This document shows, one piece after another, positions 44,217-53,689 of a stretch of 64,000 bases of DNA. The notes beneath the pieces are model-generated. The model did no database searches. It was not told where the DNA came from and saw only the letters and a program-made list of their open reading frames with translations. Where the stretch lies: contig CBDDKR010000001.1 of assembly GCA_965230345.1 (NCBI GenBank), positions 310,001 to 374,000 of the forward strand, written 5' to 3'. The stretch comes from JADKBO01 sp965230345. GTDB taxonomy: Bacteria > Bacteroidota > Bacteroidia > Chitinophagales > Saprospiraceae. Every line of letters starts with the position of its first letter. Positions within the stretch are counted from its first letter, which is position 1. The position numbers were made by a program, and so were the translations under genes.

Positions 44217-44987
44217 ATGAAATTTAAAAATATACAAACACTAATGATAAGTTTAGCTCTAGGAGCTATTACATGGGGATTGCTGATTTTTTTAAATGAT
44301 GTATCCAGTTTTATCCCTAAAGTGAGTCGATTGTTTACATTACTTGGTGGGACGACTGATGGCTTTATTCAATTTGCATGTTATGTGGCCTTTTTCTATG
44401 GGATACTTGAATTGAGAAAGAAGCAAACGGATATTTCAACTGAAATGAATGGATTCTCTTTGGGATTATTGCCTTCTGAAGATCAACTCGTACTTTCGGC
44501 AGATGAAGTAGCAGATATAAAGTTAAATCTTATTAGTCAACAGAAAAATGGTCAATCGTACATGCTTTCAGACTTTATAAAAAAAGCATGTACTCAGTAT
44601 AGAAATGATAACTCTGTTGCAGAAACGCTTCATGTATTAGATGTCCAGATGGACAATAGTAAAGAGCAGACAGAGAGTTCGCTATCAATGGTCCGATATA
44701 TGATTAGTGCAATAATGTCATTGGGTTTTATAGGGACTTTACTTGGACTAACCTCAGCAATAGGAAATGCACATTTGGCTCAGACAGAGGAAGGAATGCC
44801 AATCTTAACGGCATATTTAAATGCCGCATTTGATACTACTTTAGTAGCTTTACTATTAGGGCTAATCTTAAATTATTTATATCATGGGTATATAGAATCC
44901 TTGGACTCATTCTATGCTAAAACAAAAACATATATTGTAGATAACTTAATAAGCAGGATTTACAATCCTAAATCTTCAATGGCCTAA
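44217..44987 (+). CDS. MotA/TolQ/ExbB-type proton-channel protein
   Basis: 256 residues. It has N-terminal membrane helices (LMISLALGAITWGLLIFL; FIQFACYVAFFYGILELR), a cytoplasmic helical insert of about 90 residues, then the conserved pair of helices YMISAIMSLGFIGTLLGLTS and LNAAFDTTLVALLLGLILNY, with the Gly-Leu-Thr and Thr-Thr residues typical of the family. With the preceding ExbD-like protein it should form a proton-driven stator. No TonB, TolA or flagellar gene is near, so the driven partner may be the DUF2135-like domain or the barrel at 42310. Confidence 0.88.
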   Translation: MKFKNIQTLMISLALGAITWGLLIFLNDVSSFIPKVSRLFTLLGGTTDGFIQFACYVAFFYGILELRKKQTDISTEMNGFSLGLLPSEDQLVLSADEVADIKLNLISQQKNGQSYMLSDFIKKACTQYRNDNSVAETLHVLDVQMDNSKEQTESSLSMVRYMISAIMSLGFIGTLLGLTSAIGNAHLAQTEEGMPILTAYLNAAFDTTLVALLLGLILNYLYHGYIESLDSFYAKTKTYIVDNLISRIYNPKSSMA

Positions 44988-45041
44988 GTTGATTATACAC
45001 CACAAAATGTAATATCGTTATTAAATACGATGGGTTTTTTT

Positions 45042-45066
45042 AGGAGTCCTTTCGGACTCCTTTTTT
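45042..45066 (+). terminator. Terminator of the barrel/proton-channel operon
   Basis: AGGAGTCC-TTTC-GGACTCCT followed by a run of T's (45042-45066); a perfect 8-bp stem. It lies between convergent genes but has a T-run only for the rightward transcript. Confidence 0.85.
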
Positions 45067-45072
45067 ATCGTT

Positions 45073-45462
45073 TTACTTTTTTAATAAATCTCTAATCTCT
45101 TTTAAAAGGTCATTGTCAGATGGCCCAGCTGGAGGTGCAGGTTCTTCTTTAGCAGGAGGATTAGCCTTATTGTATGATTTAATGATTAAAAACAGTATAA
45201 ATGCTATAATCAAGAAATTGATAATAGAATTAATCCACTTTCCATATAAGATTGCTACTTCCGCTTTATCACCCTCAGCTGTCTGAAGAACATACTTCAT
45301 GTCGGCAAAATCAATACCACCTAAAGCCATTCCAATTGGCGGCATTAAAACATCATTTGTGAAGGTTGTTATTACAGTGCCAAAAGCTCCTGCAATAATG
45401 ACAGCTACAGCAAGTTCGATCACATTGCCTCGCATTATAAAGTCTTTAAATTCTTTAATCAT
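45073..45462 (-). CDS. mscL: Large-conductance mechanosensitive channel
   Basis: 129 residues, normal length. The N-terminal amphipathic helix and first span (FKDFIMRGNVIELAVAVIIA, then GAFGTVIT) and TNDVLMPPIG are diagnostic. The second span is SIINFLIIAFILFLIIKSYN, and a charged C-terminal helix (DLLKEIRDLLKK) follows a Pro-rich linker. It releases solutes on hypo-osmotic shock at the inner membrane. Single gene, convergent with the proton-channel operon. Confidence 0.97.
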   Translation of the reverse strand: MIKEFKDFIMRGNVIELAVAVIIAGAFGTVITTFTNDVLMPPIGMALGGIDFADMKYVLQTAEGDKAEVAILYGKWINSIINFLIIAFILFLIIKSYNKANPPAKEEPAPPAGPSDNDLLKEIRDLLKK

Positions 45463-45582
45463 TTTGCTTAATATTTAGTAAAAAGTTAGTTAATCGGTCA
45501 TAAATATATTAAATATGTTATAATGATCAGAAACCTCAAGATAATTGAAGTCAAATAGAAGATTTGATTTGAAGGATACACT

Positions 45583-45590
45583 TATATTTG
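45583..45590 (+). promoter_or_regulatory. Candidate -7 box for pdxJ
   Basis: TATATTTG followed by CA matches TAnnTTTG, 21 nt before the TTG start codon of pdxJ. A TTTG lies 16 nt upstream, shorter than the usual 19-nt spacing, so the -33 element is doubtful. Confidence 0.5.
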
Positions 45591-45611
45591 CATTCTAAAA
45601 CTACATAAGCA

Positions 45612-46328
45612 TTGACAAGATTAAGTGTTAACATAAATAAGGTGGCTTTGATTAGAAATGCAAGAGGAGGAAATCTTCCAAATCTTGTTCAAGTTGCCAT
45701 TGATTGTGAAAGATTTGGAGCTGAAGGAATAACCGTACATCCGAGACCTGATCAACGACATATTAGATATGATGACATTCCTCTTTTAAAAGATGTGGTT
45801 AAAACTGAATTTAATATTGAAGGTTATCCAAGTCCAGAGTTTATAGATCTTGTTATTCAAAATAGGCCGCATCAAGTTACTTTGGTACCAGATCCTCCAG
45901 GTGTTCTGACTTCTAGTGAAGGGTGGAATACCATTAAGTATGCTTCGTTCTTACAGCCAATCATTCAAGAATTTCAGTCTCACAACATCAGAGTCTCATT
46001 GTTTTTAGAGCCCCTTGCAGAACAAGTGGAAGGAGCAAAGAAGATTGGTGCTGATCGAATTGAATTTTATACGGGGAAATACGCTGAAACCTTTCCAGTA
46101 AATCAAGAACTAGCAGTGGCAAGTTTTGTGGAAGCTTCGATTAGAGCCAATGAGGTTAATATTGGTATTAATGCTGGTCATGATTTAAATCTGGATAATT
46201 TGAATTACTTCAAAAGATCAATTCCAAGATTACTTGAAGTATCCATCGGTCATGCATTAATTTCAGACGCATTGTATTATGGCTTGAAGAATACCATTCA
46301 TATGTATAAAAGGCAGCTTTCTTTATAG
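45612..46328 (+). CDS. pdxJ: Pyridoxine 5'-phosphate synthase
   Basis: Condenses 3-amino-2-oxopropyl phosphate with 1-deoxyxylulose-5-phosphate in vitamin B6 synthesis. The TIM barrel of 238 residues has LSVNINKVALIRNARGG at the start, AEGITVHPRPDQRHI near 36, ALVPDPP-type QVTLVPDPPGVLTSS near 93 and GINAGHDLNLDNL near 188. The start is TTG (45612): an in-frame stop lies two codons upstream and no ATG precedes the conserved N-terminus. A TAnnTTTG box lies just upstream. Confidence 0.96.
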   Translation: MTRLSVNINKVALIRNARGGNLPNLVQVAIDCERFGAEGITVHPRPDQRHIRYDDIPLLKDVVKTEFNIEGYPSPEFIDLVIQNRPHQVTLVPDPPGVLTSSEGWNTIKYASFLQPIIQEFQSHNIRVSLFLEPLAEQVEGAKKIGADRIEFYTGKYAETFPVNQELAVASFVEASIRANEVNIGINAGHDLNLDNLNYFKRSIPRLLEVSIGHALISDALYYGLKNTIHMYKRQLSL

Positions 46329-46640
46329 GGCTTCTTAGAATTTAATGATTTTTCTTTAACTGGTATGCTATTTTTTTAGTGTACTGCCATTTCTATATTT
46401 ACTTTTTTACGATTAATTGTTCAATTAATTGACCAATCACTTTTTGTTAAGAAAATCTAAAATGTTAACTATTTGTTTAGTAAATATAAATGATAAGATT
46501 TTTAGATTATTAAAGAATATTTAACTGGAAGTTAGAATTCTGAAGAGTCGACAAAGAATAAAATATTGGATTGTGGATTATTGTTAGAATAAAAAGATCG
46601 CCTTGGGTAGTGTGGGGGATATAATATGCGTTCCTTTTCT
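46329..46640. other. Intergenic region before the SusC locus
   Basis: About 310 bp of AT-rich sequence after pdxJ with no gene or terminator recognised. It leads to the promoter at 46641-46670. Confidence 0.4.
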
Positions 46641-46670
46641 TTTGAAATAATGAAAAATTCACTACGTTTG
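46641..46670 (+). promoter_or_regulatory. Promoter of the lipoprotein-SusC-SusD locus
   Basis: TTTG (46641-46644), 18 nt, TACGTTTG (46663-46670), matching the Bacteroidota housekeeping consensus apart from spacing one base short. It predicts a leader of nearly 100 nt before the ATG at 46774. Confidence 0.6.
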
Positions 46671-46773
46671 TAAGCAGCACTAACGGTTAATTTTATGTTA
46701 AGTTAGTGTAATGGTGTACTTAAAAACTGATTTAGAGAAGCAATTTATTTATTAATCAAACTAAAATTTTAGT

Positions 46774-47634
46774 ATGAAAAAACTTTCATTATTCATCGGG
46801 TTTTTCATAGTTGGAATGGGCATGGTAATGACCAGTTGTACAGATGGTGCAGTAGGTGATGATTTTGCCGATGACAATTATAAACCCAAAGGTATTATTA
46901 TTAAACCCGGAGGTGTCGGTGGATGTCTCGAGCAAGGTCTTGGTAGTTCATCTATTTCTATCGATTTGGATTCTAATGGCGAGGATGGTGTAGCTGATGT
47001 GTATGTTCAATATGCAGGAGGAGAGAAGGCTTTGGCTATGAGTGATGTTGCTATGCCAGGCACATATAGTTCAGATTTTTCAACTATTCTAGACCTAACA
47101 AGTGTTGAAATAGGAAATGTAATGCCAGGAGATATCATCACAATGTCTTATATAGGGAAATCTTCATCAGGAGAATATGTTTCATCTCATATATCTCAGA
47201 CTGGTGTGATTTGTAACTCAGATTTGGCTGGAATGCATACATTTGAGACTACAGGAATTGTTAAAATGGAAGAAGATGATATGGGGAATCCAACGACCAT
47301 TGAATGTGATACAATTATAAAGGGTGATGTTGGATTTACTTATAATGGTTGTGGAGGCTATTCAACTTCAGATTTTAGTTTTGGTGTTGATGGTGTTAAT
47401 TGTTGGACTTTGCCAGCAGTAGAAGGATCCTTTAATGAAGATTGTGGATCTGTATCTGCAAGTGTTGACGTGAAAGTTGATATGGAGGAGTTTAATTATC
47501 AATGGCAAATTAAAGGCGTTTCTGGAGATTCGTTAATGATAGAATTAACAACTTCGGGGAATCACAGTGCTAATGTACTCGTCTTAAGAGAAGGCGGTGC
47601 CGATTGGCCAGAAAATTTAGATCCTAATAACTAA
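46774..47634 (+). CDS. Hypothetical lipoprotein heading the SusC/D locus
   Basis: 286 residues with a lipoprotein signal (lipobox MTSC, about Cys22). The mature part is acidic and beta-rich (GCLEQGLGSSSISIDLDSNG, then EDGVADVYVQYAGGEKALAM), with several paired Cys (VICNSD, TIECD, NGCGG, NCWTL, DCGS), perhaps an Ig-like fold. It begins the operon and ends 11 bp before susC. A small surface lipoprotein encoded ahead of SusC may be an extra ligand-binding subunit. I do not recognise the family. Confidence 0.78.
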   Translation: MKKLSLFIGFFIVGMGMVMTSCTDGAVGDDFADDNYKPKGIIIKPGGVGGCLEQGLGSSSISIDLDSNGEDGVADVYVQYAGGEKALAMSDVAMPGTYSSDFSTILDLTSVEIGNVMPGDIITMSYIGKSSSGEYVSSHISQTGVICNSDLAGMHTFETTGIVKMEEDDMGNPTTIECDTIIKGDVGFTYNGCGGYSTSDFSFGVDGVNCWTLPAVEGSFNEDCGSVSASVDVKVDMEEFNYQWQIKGVSGDSLMIELTTSGNHSANVLVLREGGADWPENLDPNN

Positions 47635-47645
47635 AAATTAATAAA

Positions 47646-50600
47646 ATGAAGAAAATACTTTATACATTATCAATTTTATTTGTTGGGTGTTACATGTATG
47701 CGCAGCAAAATATAAATGGAGTAGTAGTAGATGATGAGGGAGAAACCTTAATTGGAGCCAATGTTATCGTAGAAGGTACTACTGTAGGAACGATTACTGA
47801 TTTTGATGGAAAATTTGAATTGTCCGTACCAAATGATGCTACAAATTTACTTATCAGCTATACTGGGTATACTTCAAGGACTGTGCCTATAGTTGTTGGT
47901 CAACCAATGAATATCGTACTTAGTCAAGGTGAGGTATTAGAAGAGGTAGTAGTAACTGCATTAGGTGTTTCTAGAGACGAAAAAGCTCTGGGATATTCAG
48001 TGCAAGAAGTGTCCTCCGAAACCATAGCTGAATCAAATACGGTTAGTGCTATTGACGCATTGGCAGGATCTGCAGCAGGTCTACAGATTACCTCTTCTAG
48101 TGGAGCTGCAGGTTCGGCATCAAGAGTAGTCTTAAGAGGGCAAACATCATTTAATGGAAATAATGAGGCATTAATTGTTGTAGATGGTGTGCGAATGGAT
48201 AATAGTGAATTTCATACTGAAAGGTCTTTAGGTGGTGTTGCAAACTCTAATAGGGCAATGGATATAAATCCTAACGACATAGAGAGTATTTCAGTATTGA
48301 AAGGTGCTGCGGCGACGGCATTATATGGTATCGAAGGTGCCAGAGGAGTACTATTAATCACTACCAAAAGAGGAAATTCTGGAGGACTGAAAGTTGATGT
48401 AGGAACAGGAATTACGATTTCAGAAGTGACCAATGTTGTTGGACTTCAAGATGAGTATGTTCAAGGTTGGTCAGGGAATTGGGCTGGGCCTTCGACAGCA
48501 TTTATCCCTTCTGCTGTTAGTTGGGGTGCCCATAAAGATGACTTATATTGGGATGGATCAGATTATATCTGGGATAAGAATGGTCAATTGACAACTGCAG
48601 CTGATGGCAATACGAAGTTTAAACCTTACGATAATGTTGGGGACTTTTTCGAAACGGGTGTAAGGTACAATACAAATGTAGCCCTTTCGGGAGGAGCAGG
48701 AACAACGGATTATAGATTTTCTTTTGGAAATACCAATGAAAAAGGAATTACTCCGGAAAATACATTTAATAGATTGAATTTTGGCGTAAATGTTGGATCA
48801 AAGGTTTTAAATGAAAAGTTAGATTTAAGAATTAGTGCTAACTATTCCAAAACTGGTGGTCGAAGAATTCAACAAGGATCTAACATCTCTGGAGTTATGT
48901 TAGGGTTGTTAAGAACACCTATTTCTTTTGATAACTCAAATGGTGGTGATGGTAGCAACGAAGATGCATATTTGTTTAAAGATAATTCACAAAGGAACTA
49001 TAGAGCTGGTGGTGGATATGATAACCCATATTGGGTAGTTCATAATACTCCATTTACGGATGAGGTGAATAGGTTTTTAGGTAATATTAATGCGAAATAT
49101 ACATTCTCGGATTGGTTAGCATTAGGTTTGACTATTGGTACAGATTCTTACACTGATAATCGAACCCAACAATTTGAATTGGGTTCTCGAAATGCACCAG
49201 CTGGAAGGGTGTTAGAAGATAATTATAATTACAGACATACAGATACATATATAACTTTATCAGGAGTTGGAAATTTAACTGATGATTTTTCATTGAGTTA
49301 TTCGGCGGGGATGAACTTGTATAATGAAGAATTAAAGCAGAATTATATACAAGGAGATGGCTTGAATTTTTATGGATTTGCAGAAATGGGTAATACAGCT
49401 TCTGTAATTTCTCAAATTGATCAAACTAATGTTAGAACTGCAGGGTTATTCGGTACCGTTGATTTTGGATACCAAAACTTCTTGTACTTGACTTTATCAG
49501 GAAGAAACGATTGGTCCTCAACTTTAATCAATCCTACGGCAGAGTTCAATGCTAATGACATTTCTTTCTTTTACCCATCTGTATCTTTAGGACTAATCTT
49601 TACAGAAAAGATAGATATCCCATATTTGACATTTGGTAAATTGAGAGCATCTTATGCTGAAGTTGGAGGTGGAGCTCCTTCTGCGTACAGTACGAGTACA
49701 GCATTTGTTCCACCGATTCATAACAATGGAACAATTAATGATTTGGGTGACGGTTGGACAGCTGGGATAGGATTCCCATTCTTGGGTCAATCAGGTTTTT
49801 TAATCAATGGTGTCGCTGGAAACGGTAATTTGAAGCCATCAAGGACTAAAGATATTGAATTGGGGGCTGACTTAAGGTTCTTAAATGATAGAATTGGGTT
49901 GGATTTGACATATTATACAAGAGAGTCTGAGGATCAAATCATCGCAATTAATATTCCTTCTTCTACAGGATACCAAAGAGCTATTGTGAATAGTGGAGCC
50001 TTAAAGACAAATGGTGCAGAAGTAGTATTGAATTTAAATGCTGTTAAGACGAAAGATTTCAACTGGGATATGACATTTAATTTCTCTAAGTGGAAAACTA
50101 CGGTAGAATCATTGCCTGATAATGTTCCAAATCAATATTTGGACGGATTTACTGGGACAGGTGTTTATAATATTGCGCCAGAGACAGATGCAGATGGAAA
50201 CATCACAAAGAAGTACGAGTATGGTCAGTTGCTTGGTGGAGCCTTCCAACATGTTAATGATGTAGATAATGCTGGAAACCCAATTTTTAATCCTGATATG
50301 CCATATAATCCTGATGGTGCTTTGGTTATAGAAGATAATCCGGAGAGTGCAAACTATGGTTTTCCTCGTGTAGATCCTGTTGCAAGAGTGATTGGTAATC
50401 CTAACCCAGACTGGTTACTTGGAATTACGAACAGATTATCTTATAAAAAGCTTTCGTTGAGTTTCTTATTTGACATTAGAGAAGGTGGTGATATTTGGAA
50501 TGGAACAAAAGGAGCATTAACATTCTTCGGTCGTACGGAATTAACTGAAAACAGAGGAACAGTAACTGTATTCCCTGGAGTTTTAGGATCAGATGGAAGT

Positions 50601-50936
50601 CAAGCTAATAATATTGCGGTAGAGTTGGATCAAAATTGGTACACAGGTAATGGTGGAGGATTTGGTTCTGTTGCAGAGCATTTTGTTGAAGATGGATCTT
50701 TTAGAAGATTGAGATATATTACACTAGGGTATGATTTGGGTTCTTTACTTAAGAAATATGGATTTGAAGGCTTGACAGTGTCAGTAACAGGAAGAAACCT
50801 TTTCTTAGATACACCTTATACTGGTTTTGATCCAGATTCTTCTTTGGTTGGATCATCTTCAAATGGTCAAGGATTGGATTATTTCCAATTGCCTAATACA
50901 AGATCATATTCTATAGGCTTAAATGCTACATTTTAA
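47646..50936 (+). CDS. SusC/RagA-family TonB-linked outer-membrane protein
   Basis: 1096 residues. The order is: signal peptide (ends ...CYMYAQ), a CarboxypepD_reg-like domain (about 22-100, DDEGETLIGANVIVEGTTVG), a plug domain (about 110-240, with VVLRGQTSFNGNNEALIVVD, then GARGVLLITTKRG), and a large barrel ending in IGLNATF. It imports oligomeric nutrients together with the SusD-like lipoprotein encoded 21 bp later. No glycosidase or peptidase is in the locus, so the nutrient cannot be named. Confidence 0.95.
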   Translation: MKKILYTLSILFVGCYMYAQQNINGVVVDDEGETLIGANVIVEGTTVGTITDFDGKFELSVPNDATNLLISYTGYTSRTVPIVVGQPMNIVLSQGEVLEEVVVTALGVSRDEKALGYSVQEVSSETIAESNTVSAIDALAGSAAGLQITSSSGAAGSASRVVLRGQTSFNGNNEALIVVDGVRMDNSEFHTERSLGGVANSNRAMDINPNDIESISVLKGAAATALYGIEGARGVLLITTKRGNSGGLKVDVGTGITISEVTNVVGLQDEYVQGWSGNWAGPSTAFIPSAVSWGAHKDDLYWDGSDYIWDKNGQLTTAADGNTKFKPYDNVGDFFETGVRYNTNVALSGGAGTTDYRFSFGNTNEKGITPENTFNRLNFGVNVGSKVLNEKLDLRISANYSKTGGRRIQQGSNISGVMLGLLRTPISFDNSNGGDGSNEDAYLFKDNSQRNYRAGGGYDNPYWVVHNTPFTDEVNRFLGNINAKYTFSDWLALGLTIGTDSYTDNRTQQFELGSRNAPAGRVLEDNYNYRHTDTYITLSGVGNLTDDFSLSYSAGMNLYNEELKQNYIQGDGLNFYGFAEMGNTASVISQIDQTNVRTAGLFGTVDFGYQNFLYLTLSGRNDWSSTLINPTAEFNANDISFFYPSVSLGLIFTEKIDIPYLTFGKLRASYAEVGGGAPSAYSTSTAFVPPIHNNGTINDLGDGWTAGIGFPFLGQSGFLINGVAGNGNLKPSRTKDIELGADLRFLNDRIGLDLTYYTRESEDQIIAINIPSSTGYQRAIVNSGALKTNGAEVVLNLNAVKTKDFNWDMTFNFSKWKTTVESLPDNVPNQYLDGFTGTGVYNIAPETDADGNITKKYEYGQLLGGAFQHVNDVDNAGNPIFNPDMPYNPDGALVIEDNPESANYGFPRVDPVARVIGNPNPDWLLGITNRLSYKKLSLSFLFDIREGGDIWNGTKGALTFFGRTELTENRGTVTVFPGVLGSDGSQANNIAVELDQNWYTGNGGGFGSVAEHFVEDGSFRRLRYITLGYDLGSLLKKYGFEGLTVSVTGRNLFLDTPYTGFDPDSSLVGSSSNGQGLDYFQLPNTRSYSIGLNATF

Positions 50937-50957
50937 TCCTAACTAAAAATTTAAGTA

Positions 50958-52313
50958 ATGAAATTAAGAAACATATATATATTTATATTTTTAATGTCTT
51001 CATTAATGAGTTGTGAGGACTATTTTGGGGAGGATTCTAATGTAGATCCTGATAACCCCATAGAAGTGACCGCAAATGTGATTCTGCCACAAGTTCAAGC
51101 AAGAATGGCATACACGTATGGAGGTGACTTGACAAGGTATTTGGGTATAAATACTCAGCATGTGGATGGAGTAGGTCGACAGTTTGCAGTTATTGGGAAG
51201 TATGGTATAATTCCATCTGATGTTGATCAGGCATGGAAGAACATCTATACGGGAACATTACAAACAAATAGAAAGTTGATAAAACTTGCTGAAGAGGCTG
51301 GATTTAATCATTATACAGGAATAGCTAAAATATTAGAAGCATACACCGTAATGATGGCAACGGATGCTTGGGGAGATATACCATATTCAGATGCTTTAAA
51401 TTTCGAAGGCAATGGAGTGTATGCACCTAAAGTGGACGATCAAGAAAGTGTTTATAATGCCATATTTGAATTGTTGGACGAAGCTAGAGTATTGTTGGCT
51501 TCAGATAATGGGGGGAATGCTCCAGGTGTAGATGATCTGATTTATCCTAACGTTATGACACCAGAGGATGAGCATAGACCGTTAGAATGGATTAAGTTTG
51601 CTAATGTCCTCGAAGCTAGAGGAAGGCTCCACTTGACAAAAAGAGACCCTAATAATTATTCATTGGTGATTGATGCGATTAAAAAAGGAGGGTTTTCTTC
51701 ATCTGCTGATGATGCTAATTTTGCCTTTGGATCTGGTGCAACGGAAAATGCTCCTTGGTATCAATACATTGAGCAAAGAGATGATTGTGAAGTGGGAGCA
51801 GGATACGTAGCCGTTCTTGAAGCGATGAATGATCCTAGACTAGCTTCTTATGGAGCAACTCATGATCTACCTCATCCAGTTTTTACTAAAGATCAAGAGG
51901 TAGATTTGCTCTCTTATGCTGAGCAACAATTTATGTTGGCTGAAGCATATTTAGCAACTTCAAAAAGCTCTGAGGCATGGGATAATTTACTCTTAGCAGT
52001 TGCCGCGTCTTTTATGGATGCAGGTGTTGATGGTGCAGATAGTGATATGGCAGAAATGTATTTGAATGATAATGGTATTAATTTCTCTAATCTAGATATG
52101 GAAGATGTGATGACTCAGAAATACTTGGCGTTATATACATCACCTGAAGTATTTAACGACTGGAGAAGGACTGGATTCCCTAATTTGACACCTGTTTCAG
52201 GTACTGAAATTCCAAGAAGATTGCCTTACTCTGAGGCAGAGCAGTTTTCTAATGCAAATATTCCTACACCTGCTCAAATTACGATCTATGATAGAGTGTG
52301 GTGGGATGAGTAA
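50958..52313 (+). CDS. SusD/RagB-family nutrient-binding lipoprotein
   Basis: 451 residues with lipobox LMSC (about Cys19). The helical, TPR-like SusD fold of the SusD-like_2 type shows YTGTLQTNRKLIKLAEEAGF, YTVMMATDAWGDIPYSDALN and, near the end, VFNDWRRTGFPNLTPV with EIPRRLPYSEAEQ. It caps the SusC barrel on the cell surface and captures substrate. A strong terminator 30 bp after its stop closes the operon. Confidence 0.95.
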   Translation: MKLRNIYIFIFLMSSLMSCEDYFGEDSNVDPDNPIEVTANVILPQVQARMAYTYGGDLTRYLGINTQHVDGVGRQFAVIGKYGIIPSDVDQAWKNIYTGTLQTNRKLIKLAEEAGFNHYTGIAKILEAYTVMMATDAWGDIPYSDALNFEGNGVYAPKVDDQESVYNAIFELLDEARVLLASDNGGNAPGVDDLIYPNVMTPEDEHRPLEWIKFANVLEARGRLHLTKRDPNNYSLVIDAIKKGGFSSSADDANFAFGSGATENAPWYQYIEQRDDCEVGAGYVAVLEAMNDPRLASYGATHDLPHPVFTKDQEVDLLSYAEQQFMLAEAYLATSKSSEAWDNLLLAVAASFMDAGVDGADSDMAEMYLNDNGINFSNLDMEDVMTQKYLALYTSPEVFNDWRRTGFPNLTPVSGTEIPRRLPYSEAEQFSNANIPTPAQITIYDRVWWDE

Positions 52314-52342
52314 TGTTGAATAATATTTTTCAATATAATATA

Positions 52343-52370
52343 GGGAGAGAATTGTTCTCTCCCTTTTTTT
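52343..52370 (+). terminator. Terminator of the SusC/D operon
   Basis: GGGAGAGAA-TTG-TTCTCTCCC-TTTTTTT (52343-52370): perfect 9-bp stem and 7-T tail. Its position shows that the next gene starts at ATG 52376, not at the upstream in-frame ATG at 52313. Confidence 0.93.
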
Positions 52371-52375
52371 ATGAT

Positions 52376-53071
52376 ATGAGACTTAGTTGTATATTTTTAT
52401 TTTTTTCTCTGGGTTTGTTTGGTCAACAAACCACACAAGAAAAACTTAATTTATTTGAGAATCCATACAGTACATTTAATCAGATTCATATACGTGCTTT
52501 TGATGATGCCAATAAAAGTAGTTATGAAGAAATCTTTCTTTATAATTCTTGGAAAAAGGCTAAAATTGTTGATGTGTCTGGGGCTGTTTTTGAGATAGAT
52601 TCCGTAAATATCTATGTGGAAGATTTTAAAGTAATATTTGCAAAAAATAGAAGATTATTTAATCTCGATAGAGGAGTGGTTGACAAAATTTACTTCGAAA
52701 GAGATTCCTTTAAATACATATACACTTCTATTGAAAAAGACCATAGACCTGATTATACTCTTTTTAAGGTTTTGGATGAGAGTAGTTGTGTACATTATTT
52801 ATCAAGATTGCAGGTTAGGGAAGTCCTTCGAAATAAGGATCCTATGGGACTCGATAAAACTTTTGAAAAAGTACAGAAGGAGAAGTTCTATGTATATAGT
52901 TCATTAAGCCAAAAACTTAGTTCTCTTCCGCGAAAGAAAAAGCGATTTCTAAAACTTTTTGGAAAGTGGCAATCTAAAATGAAGAAATATTGTAAGGAAA
53001 ATAGAGTTTCGATTAAAAGACAAGAAGATGTTATTAAGACACTAAAGTATTATGCGAATTATTGTCAATAG
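52376..53071 (+). CDS. Hypothetical exported protein
   Basis: About 231 residues from ATG 52376 with a signal peptide (MRLSCIFLFFSLGLFGQQ). The mature protein mixes strands (IRAFDDANKSSYEEIFLYNS, DSVNIYVEDFKVIFAKNRRL) with a basic helical C-terminus (RKKKRFLKLFGKWQSKMKKY). No family is recognised. The gene starts only 6 bp after the SusC/D terminator. It overlaps the following barrel gene by 20 nt, so these two probably form a unit with a surface or periplasmic function. Confidence 0.75.
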   Translation: MRLSCIFLFFSLGLFGQQTTQEKLNLFENPYSTFNQIHIRAFDDANKSSYEEIFLYNSWKKAKIVDVSGAVFEIDSVNIYVEDFKVIFAKNRRLFNLDRGVVDKIYFERDSFKYIYTSIEKDHRPDYTLFKVLDESSCVHYLSRLQVREVLRNKDPMGLDKTFEKVQKEKFYVYSSLSQKLSSLPRKKKRFLKLFGKWQSKMKKYCKENRVSIKRQEDVIKTLKYYANYCQ

Positions 53072-53675
53072 GTATGGTTTGGTGGTTCTACTTATCTTGG
53101 GATCTAAATTGTCGGCTTGTGCCCAAACATTTGATTTTGGCATTGAATCGGGGGTAGGATTATCTCAAATTGATGGGGATAATTTAGTAGGATTTAATAA
53201 GGTTTCATTTGATGCCAATATATTCACTTCTGTAAGGTTTTGGGAGAATTCTAATTGGAAGTCAAGTATTGGTTTTGGAACATTGGGCAGCAGAAGATTT
53301 GATGAAAGATCTGATATTGGAATCAAAAAAATAGTACTAAGAAGAATAACGATTTCTAATGCATTATTATTCGGAATTGATGATTCATGGGATGGGCAAA
53401 GTCAGCATAAAATTGGATTTGGTGTAACTTATAGTCGCATGATTTCGGAAAAAGTTACTTTAATTAATGCTACTGTTTTAACTGATGAAAACTCAAATAT
53501 ATTTGGACACAATGCCTTTAGTGGAAGATTGATTTACTCTTATTCAGTATCTCCGAATATTCATATTGGATTGGAGGGAGAATATTTTTTTACCAATATT
53601 TTGACCGGAAGAATTGACAATGTTAGAATAATTAAACCGTATCAACTACAAACCATAATAGGATATCAATTCTAA
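53052..53675 (+). CDS. Outer-membrane beta-barrel protein
   Basis: 207 residues with a signal peptide (LVVLLILGSKLSACAQ) and alternating amphipathic strands typical of small Bacteroidota barrels (FDFGIESGVGLSQIDGDN, HKIGFGVTYSRMISEKVTLI, IHIGLEGEYFF), ending in an aromatic residue (QTIIGYQF). It overlaps the previous gene by 20 nt and converges with the M16 gene, only 14 bp apart, with no clear terminator between them. Function unknown. Confidence 0.8.
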   Translation: MRIIVNRYGLVVLLILGSKLSACAQTFDFGIESGVGLSQIDGDNLVGFNKVSFDANIFTSVRFWENSNWKSSIGFGTLGSRRFDERSDIGIKKIVLRRITISNALLFGIDDSWDGQSQHKIGFGVTYSRMISEKVTLINATVLTDENSNIFGHNAFSGRLIYSYSVSPNIHIGLEGEYFFTNILTGRIDNVRIIKPYQLQTIIGYQF

Positions 53676-53689
53676 TACAAATCACATCC

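Noticed and set aside
45103..45112. AAAGGTCATT, which resembles the reverse complement of the GATGACC box
   Set aside because: It is inside the mscL coding sequence, differs at the last base and has no partner box at the right spacing.
52313..52375. Upstream in-frame ATG at 52313 for the 52376 gene
   Set aside because: A perfect terminator (52343-52370) lies between this ATG and 52376, and a good signal peptide starts at 52376.
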